Positions 15,691 through 24,697 of a stretch of 64,000 nt of DNA are shown here, one piece after another; the stretch's first letter is position 1, and each line of letters opens with the position of its first letter. The notes beneath the pieces were generated by a model. It was given only the letters and a program-made list of their open reading frames with translations, had not been told where the DNA came from and did not search any database. Both the position numbers and the translations under genes were made by a program. The stretch covers positions 95,247 to 159,246 of the forward strand of contig JAJDTM010000055.1 in assembly GCA_022827185.1 (NCBI GenBank), in the 5' to 3' direction. This DNA is from Candidatus Poribacteria bacterium. GTDB lineage: Bacteria > Poribacteria > WGA-4E > WGA-3G.

Positions 15691-15842
15691 AAGAAAATAA
15701 TGCGTTGTTGTCTACCCCAAAAATTGTACCACAAATTGGAGGACCACGCCAAGAGAAATTCTAAAACCCTCCAGAATAGGTCGTTTTCGTCATGATACAG
15801 TGATCGGTTCAAGTTAGCACTACTGGCGTTGCAACAAGCACC

Positions 15843-16247
15843 TTATTCCGACAATTTCTCGGCAATCTTCGCGTCAATTTTCTTCCATTTCCACAGGATC
15901 ACTTCACCGGCACCGCGGATTTCACCCGCTGTCCTTCGCTTAGGTCGAATCTGAAACATCGGTTTTTTGAGTTGATTTGCGATTGTTACTTCCTTTTCAA
16001 CCTCCGAGGCATTATGTGTGTTTTCTCCCACCACCACGATAACGATGTCCGAAAGAGTAATCTGTTCGCGCGCTTTCTCCAGCCAGCGCGAACCGGGATA
16101 ATACGGCTCATTGAGAGAACAATCTATAATCTCGTACTGTGAGTGATCCTCCGCCTGCGCGTAGAAGCTGCGATGCAGTTCATTATCCCTACCAAACTCA
16201 ATACTTAGAAAAACACGAACCTTGTGCTTATTTGTGTTAGTTATCAT
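15843..16247 (-). CDS. TIR-like (ThsB/DUF1863-type) protein, last gene of the Zorya-like operon
   Basis: 134 residues from ATG 16247, chosen because AGGA lies 9 bp upstream and the TIR strand starts at residue 10; the frame is open to 16313. The Rossmann-like pattern is that of the MTH538/ThsB TIR-like family: RVFLSIEFGRDNE (strand A), then GSRWLEKAREQITLSDIVI, then VVGENTHNASEVEKEV, and KKPMFQI. Known: ThsB proteins of Thoeris sense phage and make a cyclic ADP-ribose signal, and others act as NAD hydrolases. Glu84 or Glu86 in the NASEVEKE helix is a candidate catalytic acid (inference). It lies 93 bp after the transglutaminase-like gene on the same strand. A sensor or effector role is a hypothesis. 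Confidence 0.72.
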   Translation of the reverse strand: MITNTNKHKVRVFLSIEFGRDNELHRSFYAQAEDHSQYEIIDCSLNEPYYPGSRWLEKAREQITLSDIVIVVVGENTHNASEVEKEVTIANQLKKPMFQIRPKRRTAGEIRGAGEVILWKWKKIDAKIAEKLSE

Positions 16248-16340
16248 ATTTTGCGTCCTGCGAATCGGCCTCTGCCGCGAGGTTTCGGTGGAAATACTTC
16301 TTTGTTGCTTCAAGCGAGAAAGGGCTTTTTCAAACTCACG

Positions 16341-17300
16341 TTAGTATTCACGCTGTTCTTTGAAGGCTCGGTGCAGGAAATACACCGTAGAGATGCCAAG
16401 ACCGATGAGAATAAACAGGATAACAATCGCAGTACCGAGGCGACTCTTTGACTTAGCACCAGCTTGGGTTTCGGATTTGGGTGCTTCAGGTGTTATTTTT
16501 ATGGGTGGCGTTTGTGGTGTCGGCGTTGTTATTTCTGGCGACGGCGTACGAGGTGTAGGGGTTATTATCCTGTTGGGTTGCGGTGTGGTTGCTATTTTTG
16601 AAGACGTTAGGGGGATGATATGGGTTACTTCTGTGCCAGAAGATGGTGGCAGATCACCAACAGTCCAACCGGTGCCAGTGGTCTCACAATAGTAATATGT
16701 CGTGCCGTTATGGGTAACCGAGGCCCCACTGAAATTGCCACTAACGCCGAGTGCGATATGTCCGGGTGTGAAAATGAGTGCTGTCTTTTCACCTAAGCCG
16801 CGTAGAATAGCACCAACCAAGATAGTCGTATCTTCGCAATCGCCACCACCCTCAATCAAGGTTTCGATGGCGTAACGTCGAAACTCATCGTAACCTGTGG
16901 TCACGTCGTCGTGCGTATACGGTAAGGATTGGACGAAACTCAGAACAAAGTCAATACGGTCCTGTCTTGACCACCCACGATGTCGTTTGAATACGTTCTG
17001 AAATTCACGTGTGAGGTTTCCTATTGTTGTTCTCCCCTCCTCGACTAATTGTGGAATATCATAACGTTCTTTACCGTCGTAGGAATTATACTTTTCTATG
17101 TCAATCGTCATAAGCACGGTGTAAGATCTACCCTTAAAATTCCAGACGTACCGTTTCCCAAGCGTCTGTCGGGTATTCGGCGGGCGCTGCTGGACAATTC
17201 CTTCCACGATCCGAACGGCACTGAGTGCATCTTCCGCAGTGCTATTTACAGTGATAAAAAGACTGCCCAGAAGCAGGGCAATAAGTAGTCTCATGTACAT
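16341..17300 (-). CDS. Membrane-anchored transglutaminase-like cysteine protease fold protein
   Basis: 319 residues. A signal peptide or anchor spans residues 3-20. The central domain (25-215) carries a transglutaminase-like triad: Cys155 in GGGDCEDTT, His181 in TPGHIALGV and an acidic residue near 206 in YYYCETTG. A Pro/Thr-rich linker (about 240-285) leads to a C-terminal helix (FILIGLGISTVYFLH, ~294-312) and a short basic tail. The catalytic domain therefore faces the periplasm and the tail the cytoplasm. Known: bacterial members are proteases or amidases, some acting on peptidoglycan or proteins. It starts 14 bp after the ZorB-like gene and is probably part of the same machine (inference). 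Confidence 0.75.
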   Translation of the reverse strand: MYMRLLIALLLGSLFITVNSTAEDALSAVRIVEGIVQQRPPNTRQTLGKRYVWNFKGRSYTVLMTIDIEKYNSYDGKERYDIPQLVEEGRTTIGNLTREFQNVFKRHRGWSRQDRIDFVLSFVQSLPYTHDDVTTGYDEFRRYAIETLIEGGGDCEDTTILVGAILRGLGEKTALIFTPGHIALGVSGNFSGASVTHNGTTYYYCETTGTGWTVGDLPPSSGTEVTHIIPLTSSKIATTPQPNRIITPTPRTPSPEITTPTPQTPPIKITPEAPKSETQAGAKSKSRLGTAIVILFILIGLGISTVYFLHRAFKEQREY

Positions 17301-17314
17301 AGCAGACTATCCTT

Positions 17315-18130
17315 TTACTCTTCTGCTTGTTCAAGTCGATAAAATAGCAGAATTTCAATGCGGCGGTTTTTAGTTTTTAACGCACGAGTCCTATTATCCT
17401 GCATGAGTTTCTGTCGGTTATAAGTGCTATCATCAGTTGAACGTTGAACAGGTTTGTATTCACCGAAAGAGGTTGCGGACATAAGATGCCTCGCCAGATC
17501 TATTCCAATGCTGCGTTGTAGAAATTTATAGACCTCAATGGCGCGCGATGCTGCGAGATGTAAGTTAAAAAAATAGTCACCAGCCGGACGGTCAGGGTCT
17601 GCATGCCCTTGAATCTGTATCTCCGTGATGTCTTTTAAATTCTTTTCTATTTCCTGACCAACAACCCGCAATGTCCTCTTTCCTTCTTCGTTCAGATCAT
17701 ATTTATTTCGTCTAAACAGAATACGGTCACTAAAACTATAACGTTGAAGTGTAGCCTCGTTGCGAATCAAAATTTTCGTGTCATCACCATTTCCAAGATA
17801 GATTGAAATCACGAAAGAATCGGTATCGTTTCCTTCATCTTGCGGTTTCTCGATATCTCCCCATTTAACGTTGTACGCCTCGGCGATTTCTCGGATCATC
17901 GCTTCCTGTTTTTCTTCAACTTTCGCGAGGGCTTCGGCTTTCTCTTTCTGTTTTTTTTCAACTTTAGCCATTTCTTTTTTAGTTTCTTCTAATTCTGCTC
18001 TCAGATCGTCTGTTCCGATGGAAAATGCGGCAATCACAGCAAACACGACAATTACCAATATCAAGACAAGCGTCAGCATTAAGTCCGAAAAAGAGGGCCA
18101 AAAATTGAAATCTAATGTATTATCTTCCAT
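17315..18130 (-). CDS. ZorB/MotB-like protein with OmpA-family peptidoglycan-binding domain
   Basis: 271 residues. One membrane helix (17-38) follows FWPSFSDLML. Asp16, at the cytoplasmic edge of the helix, is the conserved proton-relay Asp of MotB/ZorB/TolR proteins. A coiled coil (41-85) leads to an OmpA-like domain: strand and GHADPDRPAGDYFFNL at 175-190, then NRRIEI at 255-260, with the Asp and Arg expected to bind diaminopimelate. Known: paired with a MotA/ZorA pentamer it forms an ion-driven rotary stator; in Zorya this senses envelope perturbation by phage. Its start overlaps the ZorA-like stop by 11 bp, indicating translational coupling. Confidence 0.85.
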   Translation of the reverse strand: MEDNTLDFNFWPSFSDLMLTLVLILVIVVFAVIAAFSIGTDDLRAELEETKKEMAKVEKKQKEKAEALAKVEEKQEAMIREIAEAYNVKWGDIEKPQDEGNDTDSFVISIYLGNGDDTKILIRNEATLQRYSFSDRILFRRNKYDLNEEGKRTLRVVGQEIEKNLKDITEIQIQGHADPDRPAGDYFFNLHLAASRAIEVYKFLQRSIGIDLARHLMSATSFGEYKPVQRSTDDSTYNRQKLMQDNRTRALKTKNRRIEILLFYRLEQAEE

Positions 18131-20339
18131 CTGTTTTCCTTCGGGAAAATGGGATGAGTTTTCTGAAAAATCTGAAAAATGAACGTTTCGGAGGCGGTTT
18201 AGATCCTGATGAGTTAATCTGCTGTGTTAATCTGTCAACGGCATCTGCTAAGGTTTGAGAATGCTGCGAGATCTGTTCAATAGTTGCATTGAGCCTCCCG
18301 ATATTTGTGTTCAGCGGCGTAACATCAGCTTTTTGCACTAATTCTTGGGACGCGTTGCCTAATACTTCAACGTGTCCTTTAATCGCTCCAACGGATTGCT
18401 TGAGATCCCCTGAATCCGATGTTAAAGCTGTGATGAAACCACGAAGATTTTTAACGTCACCCGCCAGACCGTTGACATTCGTACTGAGTACATCAACTGC
18501 CTTTTTTTGATCTCTACTGCTCTCATCTAATTGTGTCAACAAACCTTTAACACTTTCATTTAGACTTTTGACACCGGTGAGTTGTGCCTCGTATTTTTCG
18601 TTCTGTTCTCTTATCTCTCGCTGTAGATCGCCGACGATCTCCCGCATAAAATTAACTAAATTTGCAAACGTTCCTCTCATTTGGTCCGCAGACTTTTGAA
18701 TCGGTTCAGGAAATTTCTCTAACTGCTCATTAAGCGTTGTTAACCGTTCATCAAAGACCCCCTTAATTTCTGCTACAGTCTCTTTAAGAGGTGTATCAAA
18801 ATTCTCTAACCGCTCATTAAGCACCTCTAATCTGCTATCCAATACTTGCTGAAAACCTTCAAAATTTTTTGTGAATCCCTTGCTCAGGTTTTCTAATTCG
18901 TTTACCAAATTCTGTTTGAGTGTTTCAAGATTTCCTGTCAGATGATTTTGCATGGCTGATAGCTGCTGACGATTATCGGCATTCATCTTTTCAAACCACT
19001 CCCGATTCTCTGTATAGATACTTGTATTTGTCTCTGTCGCCTTCCTGATAAACGCTTGCAGTGTTTTGTCAATTTGCTTCTGAGAATCAATATAAGTATT
19101 CTCGTAATCTTTTAAGGCATTTAGTACCTGCTCCAGAGCATTTGAAGCTTGAATAAGGTTTTGATTCTGTTGATTTAATTTTTCAGTCTGCTGCTCTAAT
19201 TTTTGGTCTGCTGCTTCTTGAAATTCTTGGTGAAGTTTGCGGATTTTATCTTGAAAGCCGGTTAACTGGGTAACGCTTGATGTAAATTTATCTGAAAATT
19301 CGCTAAGACTCTGCAAAAAACCTTTGTTAAGAACATCTGCAAAATCGTTAAGGCTTTCTGTGAACCCTTTGTTAAGCTCAGCCGCAGCAGTACTGATGGA
19401 TGATGCTGCCGCATTGATTTTCGTCCCCGACTCAGCCAGCGGTCCGGTAATCGCTTTGGCTTGTGTGAGACTTTTATTGAATTCACCGACGTTTGTTTGT
19501 ATATTTTCGACCATTCCATCAACCCGTACCGCAGTTTCATAGCCACTCCGCATCTGTGCCTCACTCTCTTGAAGGGTTTGGATGAGTTTTTGCGAAGTGG
19601 TCGGATAGAGTTGAGACACCCAGATGGTGAGTGTCGATTGTTCCAGCGTTGACTTAATTGGGTGACAAGCAAATCGTAGGAAGATGCCGTAAAGGATAAC
19701 ACCTAATACCGTAAAGAATACCCCCGCAATGCTCGGCGCAAAAGCACCCTTAATATCATCCATGAGGTCACTTAACGCTTTGGTCATCTGCCTGCTATCG
19801 GCATCAGCAGGAGCATTCGCTTCGTCATTTTCTGTCGGGGTTTGTCTTTCGGCACTTGCCGTCAGTGCAGAAGAAAGCTCCACCAAACTATCGGTAAGCC
19901 CGAAAAGCGTGCCGAGCAGCCCAATCACGATAAAAACTGCTAATACGGAACGAAGCAAACTGTTCCATCTAAACAAGTTGGAGGTGGTGTGATTAATCAA
20001 CTCACTGACTTCAAGTCGACTCTCATTCCAACCTGCTAAGAAGATTGCTTTGAGATGTTTTGAGATAGACGAGTTTTCGCTAAGGGAACGTTCCGCGCAA
20101 AAGTTTTGGAAAACCGGATTAGCATCCGTTTCTGCTTCATTATCATCCCGTTCTTGTCTGGCAGTAACGAGGGGCTGGATATCTTGATTATTTTCGATCT
20201 GTACCTTTTTTCTCGACAGTCTAACCCAATACATTATCAAGCCGACAAGCCAAGCGATAAAGAAACAGAGTAGGCATATTACTATGACTAAAGCAATTGA
20301 GTTGGCTGGAGATAGGTATTCGCTAAAGAATGAAAGCAT
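18120..20339 (-). CDS. ZorA/MotA-ExbB-like motor stator with very long helical tail
   Basis: 739 residues. Three membrane helices are predicted: 13-38, 128-150 (AVFIVIGLLGTLFGLTDSL) and 201-223 (APSIAGVFFTVLGVILYG). The last two carry the MotA/TolQ/ExbB proton-channel pattern. Residues ~240-700 are almost entirely predicted alpha-helix or coiled coil with repeated short motifs (ALN-x-GF-x-x-SL-x-x-F at 315-350; E-x-L-N-E-R/Q-L-E-x-F at 500-545). The C-terminus is strongly basic (KPPPKRSFFRFFRKL). Known: Zorya ZorA has a long intracellular tail that transmits motor rotation to effectors. This protein matches that architecture. It is 10 bp downstream of the anchored coiled-coil gene and overlaps the ZorB-like gene. 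Confidence 0.85.
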   Translation of the reverse strand: MLSFFSEYLSPANSIALVIVICLLCFFIAWLVGLIMYWVRLSRKKVQIENNQDIQPLVTARQERDDNEAETDANPVFQNFCAERSLSENSSISKHLKAIFLAGWNESRLEVSELINHTTSNLFRWNSLLRSVLAVFIVIGLLGTLFGLTDSLVELSSALTASAERQTPTENDEANAPADADSRQMTKALSDLMDDIKGAFAPSIAGVFFTVLGVILYGIFLRFACHPIKSTLEQSTLTIWVSQLYPTTSQKLIQTLQESEAQMRSGYETAVRVDGMVENIQTNVGEFNKSLTQAKAITGPLAESGTKINAAASSISTAAAELNKGFTESLNDFADVLNKGFLQSLSEFSDKFTSSVTQLTGFQDKIRKLHQEFQEAADQKLEQQTEKLNQQNQNLIQASNALEQVLNALKDYENTYIDSQKQIDKTLQAFIRKATETNTSIYTENREWFEKMNADNRQQLSAMQNHLTGNLETLKQNLVNELENLSKGFTKNFEGFQQVLDSRLEVLNERLENFDTPLKETVAEIKGVFDERLTTLNEQLEKFPEPIQKSADQMRGTFANLVNFMREIVGDLQREIREQNEKYEAQLTGVKSLNESVKGLLTQLDESSRDQKKAVDVLSTNVNGLAGDVKNLRGFITALTSDSGDLKQSVGAIKGHVEVLGNASQELVQKADVTPLNTNIGRLNATIEQISQHSQTLADAVDRLTQQINSSGSKPPPKRSFFRFFRKLIPFSRRKTDGR

Positions 20340-20349
20340 AAGTATTTTC

Positions 20350-21429
20350 TTATTCGCTGGTTCCCAAGTCTAATTTACCTTTTTCAATAAGGGTCCACTG
20401 CTGGTGAGCGGAGTCGGGCTTAAATATACTAGGTTTAATAACCCTCAAATTTTTATAATGAGAGAGAAAATCGAAATCTGGACATTCAAATACTTCACTG
20501 AAACCACCAGGTCCATAAACAGAACGTTCTAAAACTAAACTGTAAGTTGGAACAACCGCATACAATTTTTCATCTTCAATATAAAATGCCCAAAGTTTAC
20601 CACGTTCGTTAGTTTCAAAAATCGGAGATTCATTCGGATCTTCACGGCGTTCTAAAGTATTTGCAACCTGGATTTGATAGGAGGGTTGATATTTCTGCAA
20701 TTGGCTCTTTTGTCTACTATTGTAAACGTTACAGAATGCTTGTAAAACTTGAGACAACGGGGCATCATGTTCATTTTGGGAATCTTTAGGAGATACTGTA
20801 ATTCCTTGGGAATCCGTTGAAGTTATCGAGTTTTCGACAGATTGATTTGTAGAATTTCCGTCTTGAGATGAAGTGTTATCTACGAGATTGGTTGCGATAC
20901 CCTCCAGACTTCGTTGGATATTTCTGTTTTCATCTACTAATATTTCAAGCAAATGTTTGAGGTCGGACAGAAGATCCCTTGAGTAATCAGCCGTGCCTTC
21001 AAAAGTTTCGGAACGTTTATTAATCGGACTTTCCGACAAGGTGTTGACTTTTTCCTCAAGGAGACTTAACCTGTTATCTTTATTAGGATGTTCTAATCTA
21101 TTCTCTACTTGTAGTTTTATGAAAGATCTGTGCGTATGGAAGATCGCAATAAGCAAAATTAGAATTCCAAGAAGTAGAACACCGAAAATAGACAGAAATA
21201 CAGTATATAGAAATCTATCTTGTTCTCCATTCAAGATATCAGGCAAAGTATTAGTGTTCTGCTGTGTCGGCGGAGTTTGAACTTGGTTTTGCCCTATGAC
21301 TGTTTTTTCGGGCTCAGGTATAGAATCATGTTGATCTGCCATTAAGCAAAGTGGGGAAACTAACAAGGTAAGCACTAAAATACTATACCAAAAATTTGGG
21401 ACTACATAACAAACTTTGATGTGTTGCAT
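20350..21429 (-). CDS. Membrane-anchored coiled-coil protein, unknown family
   Basis: 359 residues. There is an N-terminal signal-peptide-like helix (10-30), a second membrane helix (about 74-97, TVFLSIFGVLLLGILILLIAI), a coiled coil near 100-175 and a Ser/Thr/Asn-rich linker (185-225). A folded C-terminal domain (235-359) contains YQIQVANTLERRED, GKLWAFYIEDEKLYAVVP and the Tyr-rich ERSVYGPGGF region. The C-terminal domain is presumably cytoplasmic. Not recognised. The domain after a membrane helix and linker recalls adaptors that couple a membrane motor to a cytoplasmic partner (inference). It lies between the actin-like ATPase and the ZorA-like gene on one strand, 10 bp from the latter. Confidence 0.6.
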   Translation of the reverse strand: MQHIKVCYVVPNFWYSILVLTLLVSPLCLMADQHDSIPEPEKTVIGQNQVQTPPTQQNTNTLPDILNGEQDRFLYTVFLSIFGVLLLGILILLIAIFHTHRSFIKLQVENRLEHPNKDNRLSLLEEKVNTLSESPINKRSETFEGTADYSRDLLSDLKHLLEILVDENRNIQRSLEGIATNLVDNTSSQDGNSTNQSVENSITSTDSQGITVSPKDSQNEHDAPLSQVLQAFCNVYNSRQKSQLQKYQPSYQIQVANTLERREDPNESPIFETNERGKLWAFYIEDEKLYAVVPTYSLVLERSVYGPGGFSEVFECPDFDFLSHYKNLRVIKPSIFKPDSAHQQWTLIEKGKLDLGTSE

Positions 21430-21587
21430 AGAAGAGATACTCTGTTTTGTTAAAATTCTTTTATGATGCCCGATGGTTTACTTCAGCATTATTTTCAAAG
21501 TAAGTTCAATCTCACGTCAATTCAAGATTCTTTGTAGAATCAATCTTAATACATATTTTCACGAGCATGACAATCTATAGAACTCGT

Positions 21588-24500
21588 TTATGACCATTGA
21601 TTAGTTTTCCATTCCAATAAAAGTTTCAATGCCAAGATAAACAAAGGTTCAATATGAAGATTTTCAGGCGTGTCGTTTCTGAATTTTTGAAATGTATTTT
21701 GTAACTGTGCTAAGATAAAATCATGCGTCCTCTGATCTAACGTAATTTTTTCACCAGACCACCCGCTCTTATTGAAGCTCTCTACGAAATCTCTAATTTG
21801 CTCTAGCTCTAGTTCCTCTGTAGTATCAAGGCCGGATGCTAGTCGTTCAGGAGTAAGAATTTCTGTCCATGCTTTCTTTTCACCGTTTTCTATAAACGTT
21901 TCACCTGCTAAAACATCAGTTTTACCTAACTGATCTTGAGTCCACTCAAGAAAAGTTTCCGATTGGACTAAGCCGTACGAGGCTTCTTCTTTAGGTGATT
22001 TGCTAATTTCGAGGTCAAAGCGATTAATATCTGTGTCAAATCCTGATGCATCAAGGAGGATCTGCTTAAGACGCTTTTTACTTATTTCATTGCTATCAAA
22101 TTTACCATTTGCCAGCCAATGTAAGATACGCGCTCCATTTCCACCGATGTACACACTTGGCATTCTTCTTTCAAAATTTTCAGTTTGGCTAAGGCATTTA
22201 AGAATTAATCCTATGTAATATAAAAGTCCCGAAATACCCAGAGCGATAAGTTGAACAAACGTCTTGACTTGTGATTTGCCGGTATATATTTCAAGACGCT
22301 GCCACCAATTCTGTGTGTCAGAATTAATCGACGCGGCAATCCAGGCATCCGCCTGGGCATAGAAATCAGATGCTTTCTTTTTAGAGGCATCTTTTAACAA
22401 TTTGATGTCTGATGAACCAACTTCAAAATTTTCCAGAAATTCAGGGTTTTCCTTGAGTATGTTTAAAAGGAAGCGTCTACCTGCTAATCTAAGAGATGCT
22501 TGCCAATACAGTTTGTTGTACTGCCATATAGAGATGTCTGAAGTTTCGCCGCCAATATCTATACAGACAGCACCGGTAGCAAATGCGCCAATGGCATCTT
22601 TACTTTGTCTCGTGCTTGCAAAAAATTTTGCGGCAGCAATACTTTCTGGTTCAGAACTTACTTCACCATGTTGTAGACCGGTTACTGTACTACACGCTTC
22701 TGTAATATGTTGCCAAATTTGTCTGAAACCTTCCCTATCATCTTCGGAAAATGCAATCGGATAAGAGAAGTGCCAATTGGTTTTCCTCACACGTTCAGTA
22801 GCAGCCTCGGCAGCACACTGGAGGCATAACTGTTCAAGAAAAACCCGAGCGCGAATTCGGTCGTCTGCGTGCGGAGACCATTTGAGATCGGTAAAGATTT
22901 GTTGTGCCGTAGGGAATGCGTGATAGTTAGAAACAAAATGTATATGACCATTGAGTAACGGTTCTAATATCGTCTTATTTTCTTTTGAAAAATGCTGAAA
23001 AAAACTAAGAAATGGTGTTTGTTCGGGTTCAGGTTTAGGAGAAAAGAAATCATCATATAAACGTTCACGGTAGTCTCCGGATTCTGTGACTTGTAACAAA
23101 CGGTTCGCAAATTTCATTGCGTCGGGGGTACTTTGTTGATCGTCTATATCATTTCTGTAAACGGTAGTACCACTGGTGCCGAAATCAATGCCAATGTTCC
23201 AAGTTCTTTCACCATCGGGTAAGGAATCCGGTTCTGAAATAAGCAAGATACCTGCTTCTTCATAATCTGAAGTGTCTTTATACTTACAAACCATTACCTC
23301 TGGAAAATGAGACGTTTTTGTAATCTCCTTTTCGATATTAGAACTGTTACCAACTCTCTGCTGAGAAACATGTGTTCCATAGGGGACAGCATAAAACGTG
23401 TCTTGATCGGCACTTGTAAAGTAGGTATAGTAAACCTGCCAGTCTGATTTTTTGAAATTGGGCCAAATTTCCAGGACTGGCACATTGTCAATTTCAACAA
23501 TTTCTCGACTTTCAGAAAAAGGTTCAACTCCTTCTTCTCTTTCAATATATTCTTGAGTTTTTTCAAGCCCCGAGGGGGTACGTAAAGTGACCTTGATGCC
23601 TTTTTCCGTTTTCTCAAAAGTAATCTGCTTGTTTAAGTCACTTACGTTCAGTTCTGATAGCATTTCGCTCTTAATTGGGAGAATCGGCGTAACACGTCTC
23701 CCATTAATATTAAATTCGCCACTGATCTTTGGTCGGAGAGATCCACAGAAAGCATCTGGGAGCGTGACCACAAAAAGTTTTTGGGTAAGGAATTCCTTTG
23801 CTGCTATAGGTTTATTCATGCCGACGAAGAATCCTTGCTCTATACCGAGACCTGTATCAGAAAGATCCGGCATAGTCTGAGGTACTCCGCCTAATTCCTT
23901 CATGAAATCGAGAATCTGTCCGTTAAGGCGGTCTTTTATAAACTTTATTCGATCATTGATCTCTTCGTTGAGATTAAGATTAGCATCAGGAAGAGGAGCA
24001 ATCTGTGTTTCATGAAAGTGATTAAGCCAACCAGCAACCGCAGCACTCTCTTCTTGGTCTAAAAATGCAATCGGATCGCAAAGGAATTGTCCATCAAACC
24101 AAGGTACATCTGAAATGTAATCCGTATAGTCAATAGACGTACAGATAATGGTCGTTGGTGAAGTCATACCAATTGGTTCGCCGTTAAAGAGAATGAGATA
24201 GAGTTTATCCCATGTCGTATTTGCTTCTAATGTATGTTCTGGCAATAGCCTACGTAATGCTCGGAGAAACTCTGGAATATCTTCACTGTCCGTATCAGGG
24301 ATCTCAATTATCTTGGTTGTCAACGAAAAATTTTGCTGCTCCTTGAGCGCTAACATCGCCAAAAGGCCGCGCCATTCGCCTAAAATGCATTTATGCATCG
24401 GATGGGCGGTATCATAGAGTGCCATCTCAAACAGCAGTGGACGTGCCCACATGCTCGGAATGCTGTCAATATCAGTAAATTTAGCAGCAGCGGTCGTAAA

Positions 24501-24623
24501 TTTAAGACTTCTACTGATGTTATCAAGAGCAACAGCATTCACCGAATGCCAATGTCCTGTGTTAGGCAGTGGGCCTACCGCTTTGTCGTCTTTCAATGGA
24601 GGAAGAAGTGGGTAGTTCGGCAT
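21588..24623 (-). CDS. Large actin/Hsp70-fold (ASKHA) ATPase, SrfB-like
   Basis: 1011 residues. The ASKHA nucleotide-binding elements are visible in order: phosphate-1 WNIGIDFGTSGTTVYRN (about 472-488), phosphate-2 CIDIGGETSDISIW (about 680-694) and adenosine motif VYIGGNGARIL (about 820-832). Residues 1-470 form an additional N-terminal domain without a recognised motif; the C-terminal ~180 residues are helical. The ~1000-residue size and the late position of the ATPase core recall SrfB-type virulence-associated proteins, but the match is only architectural. Known: the fold makes filaments (ParM, MreB) or chaperones. It is encoded next to a tubulin-like GTPase, 74 bp downstream of it. Confidence 0.75.
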   Translation of the reverse strand: MPNYPLLPPLKDDKAVGPLPNTGHWHSVNAVALDNISRSLKFTTAAAKFTDIDSIPSMWARPLLFEMALYDTAHPMHKCILGEWRGLLAMLALKEQQNFSLTTKIIEIPDTDSEDIPEFLRALRRLLPEHTLEANTTWDKLYLILFNGEPIGMTSPTTIICTSIDYTDYISDVPWFDGQFLCDPIAFLDQEESAAVAGWLNHFHETQIAPLPDANLNLNEEINDRIKFIKDRLNGQILDFMKELGGVPQTMPDLSDTGLGIEQGFFVGMNKPIAAKEFLTQKLFVVTLPDAFCGSLRPKISGEFNINGRRVTPILPIKSEMLSELNVSDLNKQITFEKTEKGIKVTLRTPSGLEKTQEYIEREEGVEPFSESREIVEIDNVPVLEIWPNFKKSDWQVYYTYFTSADQDTFYAVPYGTHVSQQRVGNSSNIEKEITKTSHFPEVMVCKYKDTSDYEEAGILLISEPDSLPDGERTWNIGIDFGTSGTTVYRNDIDDQQSTPDAMKFANRLLQVTESGDYRERLYDDFFSPKPEPEQTPFLSFFQHFSKENKTILEPLLNGHIHFVSNYHAFPTAQQIFTDLKWSPHADDRIRARVFLEQLCLQCAAEAATERVRKTNWHFSYPIAFSEDDREGFRQIWQHITEACSTVTGLQHGEVSSEPESIAAAKFFASTRQSKDAIGAFATGAVCIDIGGETSDISIWQYNKLYWQASLRLAGRRFLLNILKENPEFLENFEVGSSDIKLLKDASKKKASDFYAQADAWIAASINSDTQNWWQRLEIYTGKSQVKTFVQLIALGISGLLYYIGLILKCLSQTENFERRMPSVYIGGNGARILHWLANGKFDSNEISKKRLKQILLDASGFDTDINRFDLEISKSPKEEASYGLVQSETFLEWTQDQLGKTDVLAGETFIENGEKKAWTEILTPERLASGLDTTEELELEQIRDFVESFNKSGWSGEKITLDQRTHDFILAQLQNTFQKFRNDTPENLHIEPLFILALKLLLEWKTNQWS

Positions 24624-24697
24624 TCAAAAATCTCCTATCCGCTTTTGCATGTAATGCATGTAAATTGTGTTATGCATAATATGAGTTTAGGAACCTA

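Noticed and set aside
15843..16247. Calling the TIR-like gene a Thoeris system
   Set aside because: No ThsA (SIR2/SLOG NADase) gene is adjacent; the gene sits at the end of a different operon.
17315..20339. MotAB flagellar stator or TolQR/ExbBD
   Set aside because: No flagellar, Tol-Pal or TonB genes are nearby, and the very long coiled tail of the MotA-like protein fits ZorA rather than these families.
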